Assembly: GCF_009905725.1 (NCBI RefSeq)
Contig: NZ_JAAAKV010000010.1
Span: forward strand, 1 to 64,000
Reading direction: 5' to 3'
Length of the DNA stretch: 64,000 nt
Source: Emticicia sp. CRIBPO
GTDB taxonomy: Bacteria; Bacteroidota; Bacteroidia; Cytophagales; Spirosomataceae
In this document: positions 53,016 to 62,832 of the stretch, in pieces
Position numbering within the stretch: the stretch's first letter is position 1
Layout: each line of letters starts with the position of its first letter
Program-made: the position numbers and the translations under genes
Notes under the pieces: generated by a model
Seen by the model: the letters and a program-made list of their open reading frames with translations, nothing else
What the model was told of the DNA's origin: nothing
Databases searched by the model: none

Positions 53016-53405
53016 TCATTTAACCTGGATAGATTTTGTGATCACCCTCTCAGGTCTGTTGGTCGCAATATTTAATTCTTTCTCCACCGTATTTTTACCA
53101 TCAGTTACTATGAAAGTGTAATTGCCGTCTTCAATCTCGTTAAGGTTGAAAGTTTTGGCAAATTGCTTGGTTCTTTTGATCATAATATCAGAATACAAAG
53201 TTTCGTTTCTGTCATTTTTCAGATAAATACTTACCCATTTTTCCCCCGGTTTTGAAACCACCAGGTTTACTTTGTTGCTGTTCGTTACTTTGATCAACCC
53301 TACGTAGAATGGTTTTGATTCTGTAGGTTTTTCTGCAGCTGTAGCTGTCAGGGTGAACAATCCGGCTACAAGAGCCAATGCGAAATTTTTGATTTGCTTT
53401 TTCAT
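53016..53405 (-). CDS. Small exported beta-rich protein, unknown function
   Basis: The 129-residue product has a signal peptide ending TATAAE, then a beta-sandwich-like domain with VSIYLKNDRNETLYSD and YTFIVTDGKNTVEKEL. It looks like the Bacteroidota DUF3244-type periplasmic proteins. It stands alone with its own terminator; function unknown. Confidence 0.75.
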   Translation of the reverse strand: MKKQIKNFALALVAGLFTLTATAAEKPTESKPFYVGLIKVTNSNKVNLVVSKPGEKWVSIYLKNDRNETLYSDIMIKRTKQFAKTFNLNEIEDGNYTFIVTDGKNTVEKELNIATNRPERVITKSIQVK

Positions 53406-53971
53406 TTTATTTTAATTTTTCATAATTTGTTTGTTCCGGGTGTATTCCCGGGTCACAACACTTACTATAGATGACAAATCCGTGCCAAAAGTAACGGACG
53501 ATTTCTTAAAATTTGTTAATCGTCTTATTTTTAGGTAGTTATGTTGGTATAGCTAATTGGAAAAAATATTTACTTTTATATAAATTGTTCATTAACGAAC
53601 ACCGGTGTTACGATTCCGAACACATTTTCAGAATATTATTTGGTGTATATTTTTAGATTTTTCCGGATCGGGAAGATAATGGCCGTTTTTTTCGGGTTGT
53701 GCAGCTGGTTTTCTGATTTTTAAGGGTATTATATTTGAATAATGCAATAATTTCATATTCTCCAGCGTAAATTTCCTTATAATTTCTCTATTTTTATTTA
53801 GTCTACATTATTTTTTTTAGGCTAATTGGGTTCTTTTAATTTGATTTAATGTAGAAATTATAGAAACAAATTAATATTTTCATTCATTGTTTATAAATAG
53901 TCTAAATAAAAATTCCATTCATGATTCTCTGAATATACATTTGTCTGAAATTTAAAATTATCAGATAAATC
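53406..53971. other. AT-rich spacer with receptor promoter
   Basis: No gene is supported in these 566 bases. They are AT-rich with several T runs. The only element I can point to is the promoter box just before the receptor at 53972. No Fur-like palindrome was convincingly seen. Confidence 0.5.
53936..53943 (+). promoter_or_regulatory. Promoter -7 box (TACATTTG) of the siderophore receptor
   Basis: An exact TAnnTTTG match, 28 bases before the ATG at 53972. Confidence 0.55.
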
Positions 53972-56341
53972 ATGAATATAAGAATTATACAAAATTATTC
54001 AAAACTACTATTGACCTTGCTGATGTCCGTGGGGATTTTCGCCCTTCAGGCTCAGACGGCCACGATAAAAGGACACATTACCACTTCAGACGGTAAAGAC
54101 GCTGAGTTTATCAATGTGGTTTTGAAAGGAACAACCAGGGGAACGACAGCCGATGAAAAAGGAAACTATCAGATCGGTAACGTTAAAGCCGGATCATACA
54201 CGGTTCAGGCAAGTTTTATCGGTCTTGAACCTCAAAACAAAAAAATAACCCTGAAAGAAGGAGAAACACTGGAGGTGGACTTTGTTTTGATTCAGGACAG
54301 CCAGAAACTGCAGGAAGTAGTGGTAGTAGCCAATCCGAGCAAATATGTAACGGATTATCCTTCTATTTCTCTTCGTTTGAAAACGCCTTTGCTTGAAGTG
54401 CCGCAGAACATACAGGTGGTTACCAAGCAGTTGCTGAACGATCAGCAGATATTTGATATGCTGGAAGGTGTAACCAGGAATGTCAGCGGGGTGACCCGTC
54501 TTGAACACTGGGACAATTACGCTTTGCTTAACATGCGTGGTTCACAGATCGGAGCTTTCAGAAACGGTATGAACGTACAGATGTTCTGGGGCCCTCTGGC
54601 TGAAGACATGAGTATGGTAGAGCGTGTAGAGTTTGTAAAAGGACCTGCGGGTTTTATGCTGGCTAACGGCGAACCGAGTGGCTTTTATAACGTGGTAACT
54701 AAAAAACCTACGGGCATGACCAAAGGTGAAGCGACCTTTACTTTGGGAAGTTTCAATAATTACAGAACCACCCTGGATCTGGACGGCAAATTGAGCGAAG
54801 ACGGCAAGCTGTTGTACCGTCTGAACGTAATGGGTCAGATGAGAAACTCGCACAGAGACTACGAATTTAACAACAGGGTTTCGGTAGCCCCGGTCATTAA
54901 ATATAAGATCAATGAAAAGACGTCTTTAACGGCCGAATACACTTACCAGTTTATGCAGATGTCGATCATTGGTTCGAACTACTCTTTCTCTAAAAAAGGA
55001 TATGGTGATCTGCCGGTTAATTTTACAACGGCAGAACCCAACATGAAACCGACCAATATCAATGACAATACCTTGTTTGTGACTTTGTCTCACGCTATCA
55101 ACGCTGACTGGAAATTCACAGGTCAGCTGTCTTATATGAACTACAAGCAGATCGGACAAAGTTTATGGCCGACTTCATTCTCTGCGAATGGCGACACACT
55201 GAACAGAAACACGGCCATCTGGGATATCCTGGGAGTGAACAAACTCGGACAGTTTTTTGTAAACGGAGATGTAAAAACAGGAGCCGTTACACACCGCATC
55301 CTTACGGGTCTTGATATGGGCCACAAGGAGTATCTTCATGACTGGTCTCAGTCAGGTGATTTTGTAGGGTCAACACCTTTTGCGATTTATAACCCGGTAT
55401 ACGGAACGGTTCCTGCTTCAGCTTTTCCTCATTTTGACAGGTCTTTGAGCCTGAGAGAGAGGGGTGTTAACTACAATCAGTCTTATACCGGAATTTATGC
55501 CCAGGACGAACTTGGGTTCTTTAACAACAAACTGAGACTGACGGTTGCAGGACGTTATACTTCTGCTACGGATGTTAACCCTTATTCAGGTAATGTGAAA
55601 GCAGATAAATTTACACCGAGATTCGGTTTGAGTTATTCTATCGATAAAAATACGTCGGCTTACGCTTTGTTCGACCAGGCGTTTGTACCACAACCGGGAG
55701 CTGACGCAAAAGGTAAGAAATTTGATCCGATTACAGGAAACAATCAGGAGATCGGGTTAAAGAGAGACTGGCTGGGTGGTCTGTGGACTTCTTCACTTTC
55801 TGCTTACCAGATCACGAAAAACAACGTGCTGACCTCTGATCCTAACAATATCAATTTCTCTATCCAGTTAGGCCAGACACAGACGAAAGGAATCGAGTTT
55901 GACCTGAGAGGTCAGATTGTTAACGGACTTGACCTTACTTTTAACTACGCCTATACCGATTCAAGAGTAACCAAAGATACCGATCCAGCTAAAGTGGGAG
56001 TAGCTGTAGCAGGTACCACCAGGAACATCACCAACGGTTGGTTGTCATACAAATCAACACACGGAAAAGTAAAAGGATTGGGTCTGGCCCTGGGTTATCA
56101 GTACCAGGAAGGCCGTTCGTCATGGTATGTGTTTGACGGTACCAACCAGCCGCTTGAAGATTATTTCAGAATGGACGGAGCGATCTCGTACCAGAAAGAT
56201 AATTTCTCTATTGCCCTCAACGTAAATAACCTGTTGAACAAATACCTTTATTCAGGTGCATTCTACAGCTGGGGTGGATACTACTACTACCAGACAGAAG
56301 CTCTGAGAAATTCAAGATTAACGATTGGTTATAAATTTTAA
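53972..56341 (+). CDS. TonB-dependent siderophore receptor
   Basis: The 789-residue product has a signal peptide ending LQAQ, a carboxypeptidase-regulatory-like domain (about 30-110), a plug (about 125-240: TPLLEVPQNIQVVTKQLL, NMRGSQIGAFRNGM, EFVKGPAGFMLANGEPSGF) and a 22-strand-type barrel ending in Phe (RLTIGYKF). The plug pattern is that of ferric-siderophore receptors. The PepSY protein gene follows 50 bases downstream, the usual iron-uptake pair. The siderophore is unknown. Confidence 0.92.
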   Translation: MNIRIIQNYSKLLLTLLMSVGIFALQAQTATIKGHITTSDGKDAEFINVVLKGTTRGTTADEKGNYQIGNVKAGSYTVQASFIGLEPQNKKITLKEGETLEVDFVLIQDSQKLQEVVVVANPSKYVTDYPSISLRLKTPLLEVPQNIQVVTKQLLNDQQIFDMLEGVTRNVSGVTRLEHWDNYALLNMRGSQIGAFRNGMNVQMFWGPLAEDMSMVERVEFVKGPAGFMLANGEPSGFYNVVTKKPTGMTKGEATFTLGSFNNYRTTLDLDGKLSEDGKLLYRLNVMGQMRNSHRDYEFNNRVSVAPVIKYKINEKTSLTAEYTYQFMQMSIIGSNYSFSKKGYGDLPVNFTTAEPNMKPTNINDNTLFVTLSHAINADWKFTGQLSYMNYKQIGQSLWPTSFSANGDTLNRNTAIWDILGVNKLGQFFVNGDVKTGAVTHRILTGLDMGHKEYLHDWSQSGDFVGSTPFAIYNPVYGTVPASAFPHFDRSLSLRERGVNYNQSYTGIYAQDELGFFNNKLRLTVAGRYTSATDVNPYSGNVKADKFTPRFGLSYSIDKNTSAYALFDQAFVPQPGADAKGKKFDPITGNNQEIGLKRDWLGGLWTSSLSAYQITKNNVLTSDPNNINFSIQLGQTQTKGIEFDLRGQIVNGLDLTFNYAYTDSRVTKDTDPAKVGVAVAGTTRNITNGWLSYKSTHGKVKGLGLALGYQYQEGRSSWYVFDGTNQPLEDYFRMDGAISYQKDNFSIALNVNNLLNKYLYSGAFYSWGGYYYYQTEALRNSRLTIGYKF

Positions 56342-56391
56342 TTAAGAAAATTGGATCTGATCATGTGGCCTTTGATCAAAAAGGATAAAAT

Positions 56392-57570
56392 ATGACCATA
56401 AAAAAAATCTTTGGTAAGATACACCTTTGGCTCGGACTCTCGTCCGGGCTGATTGTGTTTATCATCAGTATCACTGGATGTTTGTATGCGTTCCAGGAAG
56501 AAATACAGAACATGACGCAGGATTACAGGTTTACAAAGCCGAGAGACCTGCCTTTTATGCCGCCGTCAAAACTGGAAGAGATCGGGAAGAAAGCCCTGCC
56601 TGACAAGCACCTGCATGCCGTGATGTATGAAGGGAAAGACAAAGCGGCCCAGGTGATCTTTTTTAATTTTGAACCGTCTTACTACTACATCGTTTATCTG
56701 GATCCTTACACCGGGGCTGTACTTAAGGTGAAAGACATGGATGCTGACTTTTTCCGATTTGTACTTGACGGGCACTTCTATCTCTGGCTTCCTCCGGAGA
56801 TCGGACAGCCTGTGGTGGCGAGTTTTACGCTGATCTTCCTGGTCATGCTTATTTCAGGGCTGGTGCTGTGGTGGCCTAAAAATAAGTCAGCAAGTAAGCA
56901 AAGGTTCTCTATTAAATGGAGTGCCCGATGGCAGCGTAAAAATTACGACCTTCATAATGTACTTGGCTTTTATGCGACATGGGTGCTGATTATCCTGGCT
57001 CTGACAGGCCTGGTCTGGGGTTTTCAGTGGTTTGCCAGCTCGGTTTATACCCTTACCGGGGGAGAGAAATCACTTGTCTATTCCGAACCGGTTTCAGATA
57101 AATCAGGCAAAAGCCTGGTGACAGATGATTCGCCGGCCGTTGATAAAATCTGGGAGAAAATGAAGAAAGAACATCCGGATGCCAAAGCCATAGAAGTGCA
57201 TGCTCCGGAAACCGACTCTTCGGCTATTGCGGCCAATGTCAACACCCTGCCGGGTACTTACTGGAAGATTGACTACCGGTATTTTGATCAGTATACTTTA
57301 AAGGAGTTGTCTGTGGACCACATTTTCGGAAGAATAAAGGATGCGAATGCAGCGGATAAGTTGTCACGGATGAACTACGATATTCACACTGGGGCTATTA
57401 TCGGACTTCCGGGTAAGATTCTGGCTTTCTTTGTGAGTCTGATCGCTGCATCCTTACCTATCACCGGGTTCCTGATATGGTACCAGAGAAAATATAAGAA
57501 GAAGCCTGCAAAGGCAGAAAAATCGGTTCAGAAAAGCAGCCGTTTCAAAACGGCATTTCCTGTAAAATGA
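56392..57570 (+). CDS. PepSY-associated membrane protein (PiuB-like)
   Basis: The 392-residue product has four main membrane helices in pairs (about 15-35, 140-160, 190-215, 335-360) with the PepSY_TM signature GLSSGLIVFIISITGCLYAFQ and DLHNVLGFYATW. Conserved His residues such as those in DGHFYLWLP and YDIHTGAIIG could bind haem b, as proposed for ferric-siderophore reductases of this group. It works with the receptor just upstream, probably reducing iron in the inner membrane. A bidirectional terminator follows. Confidence 0.9.
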   Translation: MTIKKIFGKIHLWLGLSSGLIVFIISITGCLYAFQEEIQNMTQDYRFTKPRDLPFMPPSKLEEIGKKALPDKHLHAVMYEGKDKAAQVIFFNFEPSYYYIVYLDPYTGAVLKVKDMDADFFRFVLDGHFYLWLPPEIGQPVVASFTLIFLVMLISGLVLWWPKNKSASKQRFSIKWSARWQRKNYDLHNVLGFYATWVLIILALTGLVWGFQWFASSVYTLTGGEKSLVYSEPVSDKSGKSLVTDDSPAVDKIWEKMKKEHPDAKAIEVHAPETDSSAIAANVNTLPGTYWKIDYRYFDQYTLKELSVDHIFGRIKDANAADKLSRMNYDIHTGAIIGLPGKILAFFVSLIAASLPITGFLIWYQRKYKKKPAKAEKSVQKSSRFKTAFPVK

Positions 57571-57600
57571 AAAGAGGTCGCCTGAATGGCGACCTCTTTT
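57571..57600. terminator. Bidirectional terminator between the PepSY gene and gapN-like gene
   Basis: AAAAGAGGTCGCC pairs with GGCGACCTCTTTT around a short loop; A and T tracts on both sides serve both convergent genes. Confidence 0.88.
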
Positions 57601-57620
57601 GCTATAGTGAGTTTGTCTTA

Positions 57621-59261
57621 TCAGAACAAAACGTTGGTGCTCAGTCTGGTAGACTTTTTTCCGGAAAGGATATTTTCCAGGATCTGCTGGTTCTGAGCAT
57701 TTTGTTTGGTCACTACCACTGAATCCACAGAGAAAGCATTTAAGGCCTCGTCAATAGATAGAGTGCCTTCTGCCGAGTCTTTTCTTCCGTTGAAAGGGAA
57801 GGTATCCGGGCTACGCTGACATTGTGCGTTCAGGTTGATCCTTCCTACCTGGCTGGCTAGTTTGTCGATCAGCAAGCTGATGGCATTGGCATCGTTGCTA
57901 AAGATACTCACTTGCTGGCCATAAGGCGAGTTGATCACATATTCCACAGGAGTTTCCAGTGAAATAAACGGTACAATCGGGATAACCGGCCCGAATTGCT
58001 CCTCACGGTAAAGTTTCATCTGGTCATTTACAGGGAATACGATCGCCGGTTTCATCAGTGACAGGTAAGAATTTCCTCCACCCGATTCATGATTGATGAC
58101 TTTGGCTCCGTGAGCTACGGCGTCGTCAAGGCACTGGTCGTGATAAGCAGGCTTGTCAGGTTCTGCCAGAGGGGTAATGGCCACGCCTTTGGTCCACGGC
58201 ATTCCGACAGTCAGTTTTTCGACTTCTTCAGCCAGACGCTGGTTGAATTTGTTGACGATAGAGGCATGTACAAACAATATTTTCAGAGCAGTACACCTCT
58301 GTCCGTTGAATGACAAGGTACCCGCAATAGACTCTTTAACTGCCAGTTCGATGTCTGCATCTTCCAGTATAATGGCTGCATTTTTAGCATCCAGACCCAG
58401 AACAGCTTTCAGTCTGTTAGATTTCGGGTGCATCTTTTTCAGGCTGTCCGCTACCTTGCTTGAGCCGATCAGGGCGATCACGTCCACTTTGCCGGACTTC
58501 ATCAGTACAGGGACAGTATCACGGCCACGGCCATAGATGGTATTTACCACACCTTTAGGGAAAGCCTCTTTGAATGCCTCAAGAAGGGGTTCAAACAATA
58601 AAGTTCCGTGTTTCGGTGGCTTGAACAAAATGGTGTTACCCATGATCAGGGCTGGAATAAGCGTTGTGAACGTCTCATTAAGGGGATAATTGAAGGGTCC
58701 CATACAAAGCACCACACCATGAGGTACTTTTTTGGTCTGGCCGATAAAACCCTGCTCAATGGTAAACAACATGCTGCTGTTGTTCAGCTTTTTAACGGCA
58801 TTGATGGTTCCGTAGATGTATTCTACTGTACGGTCAAATTCTTTTTCAGCATCAGGAATGCTCTTGCTGATTTCCCAGACAATCAGCTTAACGATTTCTT
58901 CCCGCTTGCTGATCATTTTTTTGGTGAAATCTTCCAGGCATTTGATCCTGGCGTGTACAGACATCGCCGGCCATTCGCCTCTGCCTGAATCATACGCTGA
59001 TACTGCAGCGTCCAGGGCTTCATTGGCTTCTTTTTCGGTAGCCAGCGGGTAGCTTCCGATCAGCAGCGGTTTGTTTTCACCGTTTTCATCCTTAAGATAC
59101 ATCGGAGAGTAAACCGTATGAAACGGGCCGCTCCACTCTCTGATCTCACCGTTTACGAGAATATGTTTCTGATTGATGGGGGCAGCCAGACGGATGTTCT
59201 CAGGTACGTCTTCGGCTGCAGGAAAAAGGGTGTTTAAAGCCTCATGCCATTTGTTTTCCAT
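57621..59261 (-). CDS. Aldehyde dehydrogenase, GapN-like (non-phosphorylating GAPDH type)
   Basis: The 546-residue product has the ALDH fold and groups by pattern with NADP-dependent glyceraldehyde-3-phosphate dehydrogenases: FNYPLNETFTTLIPALIMGN, FKPPKHGTLLF and the catalytic Cys in FNGQRCTALK. At the place of the general base (LELGGK in most ALDHs) it reads VLGLDAKN, so the Glu is replaced by Gly. It is longer than usual at the N-terminus (about 40 residues). It may make 3-phosphoglycerate and NADPH, but the substitution leaves the reaction uncertain. Confidence 0.82.
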   Translation of the reverse strand: MENKWHEALNTLFPAAEDVPENIRLAAPINQKHILVNGEIREWSGPFHTVYSPMYLKDENGENKPLLIGSYPLATEKEANEALDAAVSAYDSGRGEWPAMSVHARIKCLEDFTKKMISKREEIVKLIVWEISKSIPDAEKEFDRTVEYIYGTINAVKKLNNSSMLFTIEQGFIGQTKKVPHGVVLCMGPFNYPLNETFTTLIPALIMGNTILFKPPKHGTLLFEPLLEAFKEAFPKGVVNTIYGRGRDTVPVLMKSGKVDVIALIGSSKVADSLKKMHPKSNRLKAVLGLDAKNAAIILEDADIELAVKESIAGTLSFNGQRCTALKILFVHASIVNKFNQRLAEEVEKLTVGMPWTKGVAITPLAEPDKPAYHDQCLDDAVAHGAKVINHESGGGNSYLSLMKPAIVFPVNDQMKLYREEQFGPVIPIVPFISLETPVEYVINSPYGQQVSIFSNDANAISLLIDKLASQVGRINLNAQCQRSPDTFPFNGRKDSAEGTLSIDEALNAFSVDSVVVTKQNAQNQQILENILSGKKSTRLSTNVLF

Positions 59262-59337
59262 GTCGGGGGTATGTTTGGTTAAAAGATCTGATCAAAATCA
59301 GGATGGTTATATAAATGATTAAGTATGCAAAAAGAAA

Positions 59338-59814
59338 TTACGCAAGCACCAGTTGTCCCAGGTGATAGGCCACGTGATTGGTCCTGTTGAGTAATACACT
59401 CAGCTTGTTTCTGCCCGGATCTCTGGCAAAGTCCTCATCAGTCATGACGGTATGCCTGCTCATCCACTCGCCGGTGGTAAGCTTGCTGAAATAATCTGAT
59501 AAGATTCTGTTGGATTCAGCCCAGTCATTTCTCAGAACTGAAATTTCCGGCATGTCAAGGTCTGATTTATCCGGATGGGTCATGAATGCCTCTTCCAGGT
59601 GGGCATATTTTCGTTCGCCCAGTCCGAAAATCGAGATCATGGAATCATTTGCCACGATGAGATGTCCCAGAAGATAGATGATCCGGTTTTTGCCGGGAGC
59701 CACTTCCTTAAACATCGATTCATCGCTCACGCTGCTGAAAAATTTGTCAGCTCTTCCGATTTGAGTGTCCCAGGCTTTAATAGCCATCCGGACAAAAATT
59801 TGTTGTTCCTCCAT
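59338..59814 (-). CDS. DinB-superfamily four-helix protein
   Basis: The 158-residue product is a DinB_2-type helical bundle with a metal-binding His in LLGHLIVAND and others in NRTNHVAYHLGQLVLA near the end. It has the same fold as the gene at 51.5 kb but is only distantly similar. The function is unknown; a thiol transferase role is known only for some relatives. It precedes the gapN-like gene by 76 bases on the same strand. Confidence 0.85.
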   Translation of the reverse strand: MEEQQIFVRMAIKAWDTQIGRADKFFSSVSDESMFKEVAPGKNRIIYLLGHLIVANDSMISIFGLGERKYAHLEEAFMTHPDKSDLDMPEISVLRNDWAESNRILSDYFSKLTTGEWMSRHTVMTDEDFARDPGRNKLSVLLNRTNHVAYHLGQLVLA

Positions 59815-60077
59815 AAATGGGTTTGACGGTTATTTATTCTCTATAATACTTATATAGTAAGAGAATAGTTCAATTAGATTTTGTAAATCTTTAAAATAAT
59901 CCGCACTTGCAATGACAAATATATTTTTAAAATTCAATGCCTGGTAGTTTTTAAGTGTCTTTTTGACATTTTTAATGTAAAATAGATAATTTGTCTACAA
60001 ATTAAAATAATAGTTTTTATATTATCTACAATAATTGAATATTTTAGATAATTATTGCATTTATGTAATTCTCAAAA

Positions 60078-60085
60078 TATATTTG
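60078..60085 (+). promoter_or_regulatory. Promoter -7 box (TATATTTG) of the metE transcript
   Basis: An exact TAnnTTTG match about 30 bases before the first riboswitch helix, placing the predicted start of transcription near 60090. Confidence 0.6.
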
Positions 60086-60107
60086 CTGCGTTCTTTCAAA
60101 ACAATTG

Positions 60108-60300
60108 CCGTTTTGTGGTTTCCGGAGAGGATCCGGAATTAAAAAGGAATCGTGTGCGAATCACGAACTGACGTGCAACCGTGTGTAACCGTCTTAAAAA
60201 GACAAAGTTTTTATCTGTGAGGGAAACCTCAATCCATTGTCAGGGTTTGACGAGAAGGAGGATAAAGGCCGTTACGAGCCGGGAGACTTGCCCTTGACGA
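60108..60300 (+). ncRNA. Cobalamin (AdoCbl) riboswitch upstream of metE
   Basis: The region shows the ordered cobalamin-aptamer parts: AAAAAGGAATCGTGTGCGAATCACGAACTG followed by GCAACCGTGTGTAAC (core helices with the conserved GCAAC-GT box) and, after a variable region, the B12 box GAGCCGGGAGACTTGCCC at about 60275-60293. It lies between a promoter and the B12-independent methionine synthase, so cobalamin would switch metE off. The boundaries are approximate and I cannot fold the expression platform in 60301-60467. Confidence 0.88.
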
Positions 60301-60467
60301 ATTGACCAATGCTTTCACGAAATAAAGCAGTAGTCAGGCAACAGATTTTACCGCAACCATGTGTTTGGTTGAGGCTGTTTATCCTTTCTTCTTAAGTGAA
60401 AGTGTACGGTAAGGAAGAACAATAAGTTTATCCAAATTTATTGTTTCCATTTAATCCTTTTACTCGT

Positions 60468-62768
60468 ATGCTCAAAAACAATTTAGGCTATCCCAGAATC
60501 GGTAGCCAGCGTGAACTCAAAAAGGCCAATGAAGCTTATTGGTCCGGCAAAATCACCCACCAGGACCTGCTGAAAACCGGCAGGCGGATTCGCCAGAACA
60601 ACTGGGAACTGCAAAAGCAGGCAGGTATAGACCTGATTCCTTCCAACGATTTCTCTTTTTACGACCAGGTGCTTGACATGAGCCTGATGGTCGGAACTAT
60701 TCCGGAAAGGTATGCTGAAGTGCTCATAGAAAACACTCAGAATACTTATCTGGATCTTTATTTTGCCATGGCCCGCGGATATCAGAAGGACGGCCTGGAC
60801 ATTACTGCCATGGAAATGACCAAGTGGTTTGATACCAATTATCATTACCTGGTGCCGGAGTTTGTCAAAAATCAGGATTTTAAGCCGTTCTCAGGTAAAG
60901 TGGTCGACGAATTTGTGGAGGCCAGAGAGCTGGGTATTAAAACAAAACCTGTATTGATCGGGCCTGTTTCTTATTTGCTGCTGGGCAAAGAAAAAGAGGC
61001 GGGATTTTCAAGAATCAGCCTGCTGGAAAAGTTATTGCCGGTATATTTTCACCTGCTTGAACAACTGGAGGCTGAAGGGGCAGAATGGATTCAGTTTGAC
61101 GAACCGTTTCTGGCTATGGATCTTACTTATGCAGAAAAAGAGGCTTTCAGGCTGGCTTATCATGCGATCAAAAACAAATTCCCGAAGCTTAAAACACTTT
61201 TGACTACCTATTTTGAAGGCCTGAACGGCAATTCGCTTCTGGCTGTAAACCTGCCGGTGTGTGCCCTTCATCTGGACCTGGTCAGAAACCCTCAGCAACT
61301 CGACGAAATCCTGACGAAAATTCCGGCAGACATGAGTCTTTCATTAGGGGTGATTGACGGCAGGAATATCTGGAAGAACGATTATGAAAAATCGCTGGCT
61401 GTGATCAGTGAAGCCAGGGCAGTAATTGGTGATAACCGGCTCATGATCGCTCCGGCCAGTTCGCTGTTGCATACGCCTGTTGACCTTGATTTTGAAACGG
61501 AGATCAATGCAGAAATTAAAAACTGGCTGGCTTTTGCCAAACAGAAACTGGGAGAAATAAGCGACTTGCATGATATCGCAAAAGGAGACCTTTCTGCCCT
61601 TGAAATTAATAAAAATGCTATTCTTTCAAGAAATACATCCTCATTGATTCATAAACCTGAGGTAAAACAAAGGGTAGAGGGTATCGGTGAGCAGGATGAT
61701 CAGCGTAAAAGTGATTTTAAAACCCGTCAGGCTATTCAGCAGGAGAGGTTTAAACTGCCACTTTTTCCGACGACCACCATCGGGTCATTCCCGCAGACAG
61801 AGGACATCCGTCAGCTGAGGGCCAGATTGAAAAAAGGAGACCTTACGCCTCAGCAATATGATGAAAAAATAGAAAAGGCTACGGTCGATGCCATCCGCTG
61901 GCAGGAAGAGATCGGCATAGATGTGCTGGTACATGGTGAGTTTGAGAGGAATGATATGGTGGAATACTTCGGTGAGCGGCTGGACGGTTTCCTGTTTACC
62001 AAAAACGGCTGGGTGCAGAGCTACGGCAGCCGCTGTGTCAAACCCCCTGTAATTTACGGAGATATCAGCAGACCTGAAGACATGACGGTGAGATGGAGCA
62101 GTTTTGCCCAGGCCAATACCGATAAACTGATGAAAGGTATGCTGACAGGTCCTGTAACGATCCTGCAATGGTCTTTTGTGAGAGATGATCAGCCAAGGTC
62201 TGTTACCACCAACCAGATCGCCCTGGCTATCCGTGACGAAGTGGTGGCCCTGGAAAAAGCCGGTATCAAAGTCATTCAGATCGACGAACCTGCTATCCGA
62301 GAAGGTCTTCCCCTCAGAAAAGCGGACCGGGCTGCTTACCTGGACTGGGCTGTAAGGGCGTTCAGGATCTCAGCCAGTGGTGTGGAGGATCAGACTCAGA
62401 TACACACCCACATGTGCTACAGCGAGTTTAATGACATCATACAGCACATTGCCGCTATGGATGCCGATGTCATTACGATTGAGACGTCGAGGTCACAAAT
62501 GGAGCTCCTGGAGGCCTTTGCCGATTTTAAGTATCCGAATGAAATCGGGCCCGGAGTTTATGATATACACTCTCCCCGTGTGCCTTCGGTAACTGAGATG
62601 GTCGAACTTCTCGATAAAGCCAGTGCCCTTTTGCCTGTTAAAAACCTTTGGGTTAACCCGGATTGCGGATTAAAGACCCGTAAATGGCCTGAAACGGAGG
62701 CCGCTCTTAAAAATATGGTAGCTGCGGCTCAGGCAGTCAGGGAGCTGACCAGCCAGAGCGTGAAATAA
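60468..62768 (+). CDS. metE: Cobalamin-independent methionine synthase
   Basis: The product (766 residues from the ATG at 60468) transfers a methyl group from methyltetrahydrofolate-glutamates to homocysteine. It begins MLKNNLGYPRIGSQRELKK; the frame also runs 9 codons upstream from a TTG but the ATG fits the family start. The zinc ligands are His648 and Cys650 (HTHMCYSEF) and Cys733 (NPDCGLKTR), and the folate-binding WTVRWSSF-like segment is MTVRWSSFAQ. It is controlled by the cobalamin riboswitch in its leader, so the cell probably also has or gets B12-dependent MetH. Confidence 0.96.
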   Translation: MLKNNLGYPRIGSQRELKKANEAYWSGKITHQDLLKTGRRIRQNNWELQKQAGIDLIPSNDFSFYDQVLDMSLMVGTIPERYAEVLIENTQNTYLDLYFAMARGYQKDGLDITAMEMTKWFDTNYHYLVPEFVKNQDFKPFSGKVVDEFVEARELGIKTKPVLIGPVSYLLLGKEKEAGFSRISLLEKLLPVYFHLLEQLEAEGAEWIQFDEPFLAMDLTYAEKEAFRLAYHAIKNKFPKLKTLLTTYFEGLNGNSLLAVNLPVCALHLDLVRNPQQLDEILTKIPADMSLSLGVIDGRNIWKNDYEKSLAVISEARAVIGDNRLMIAPASSLLHTPVDLDFETEINAEIKNWLAFAKQKLGEISDLHDIAKGDLSALEINKNAILSRNTSSLIHKPEVKQRVEGIGEQDDQRKSDFKTRQAIQQERFKLPLFPTTTIGSFPQTEDIRQLRARLKKGDLTPQQYDEKIEKATVDAIRWQEEIGIDVLVHGEFERNDMVEYFGERLDGFLFTKNGWVQSYGSRCVKPPVIYGDISRPEDMTVRWSSFAQANTDKLMKGMLTGPVTILQWSFVRDDQPRSVTTNQIALAIRDEVVALEKAGIKVIQIDEPAIREGLPLRKADRAAYLDWAVRAFRISASGVEDQTQIHTHMCYSEFNDIIQHIAAMDADVITIETSRSQMELLEAFADFKYPNEIGPGVYDIHSPRVPSVTEMVELLDKASALLPVKNLWVNPDCGLKTRKWPETEAALKNMVAAAQAVRELTSQSVK

Positions 62769-62832
62769 AATAACAGCCAACAGGCTGAACAAAAGCCTGT
62801 TGGTTTAGTTAATGGATTAAACACGAGCCATT

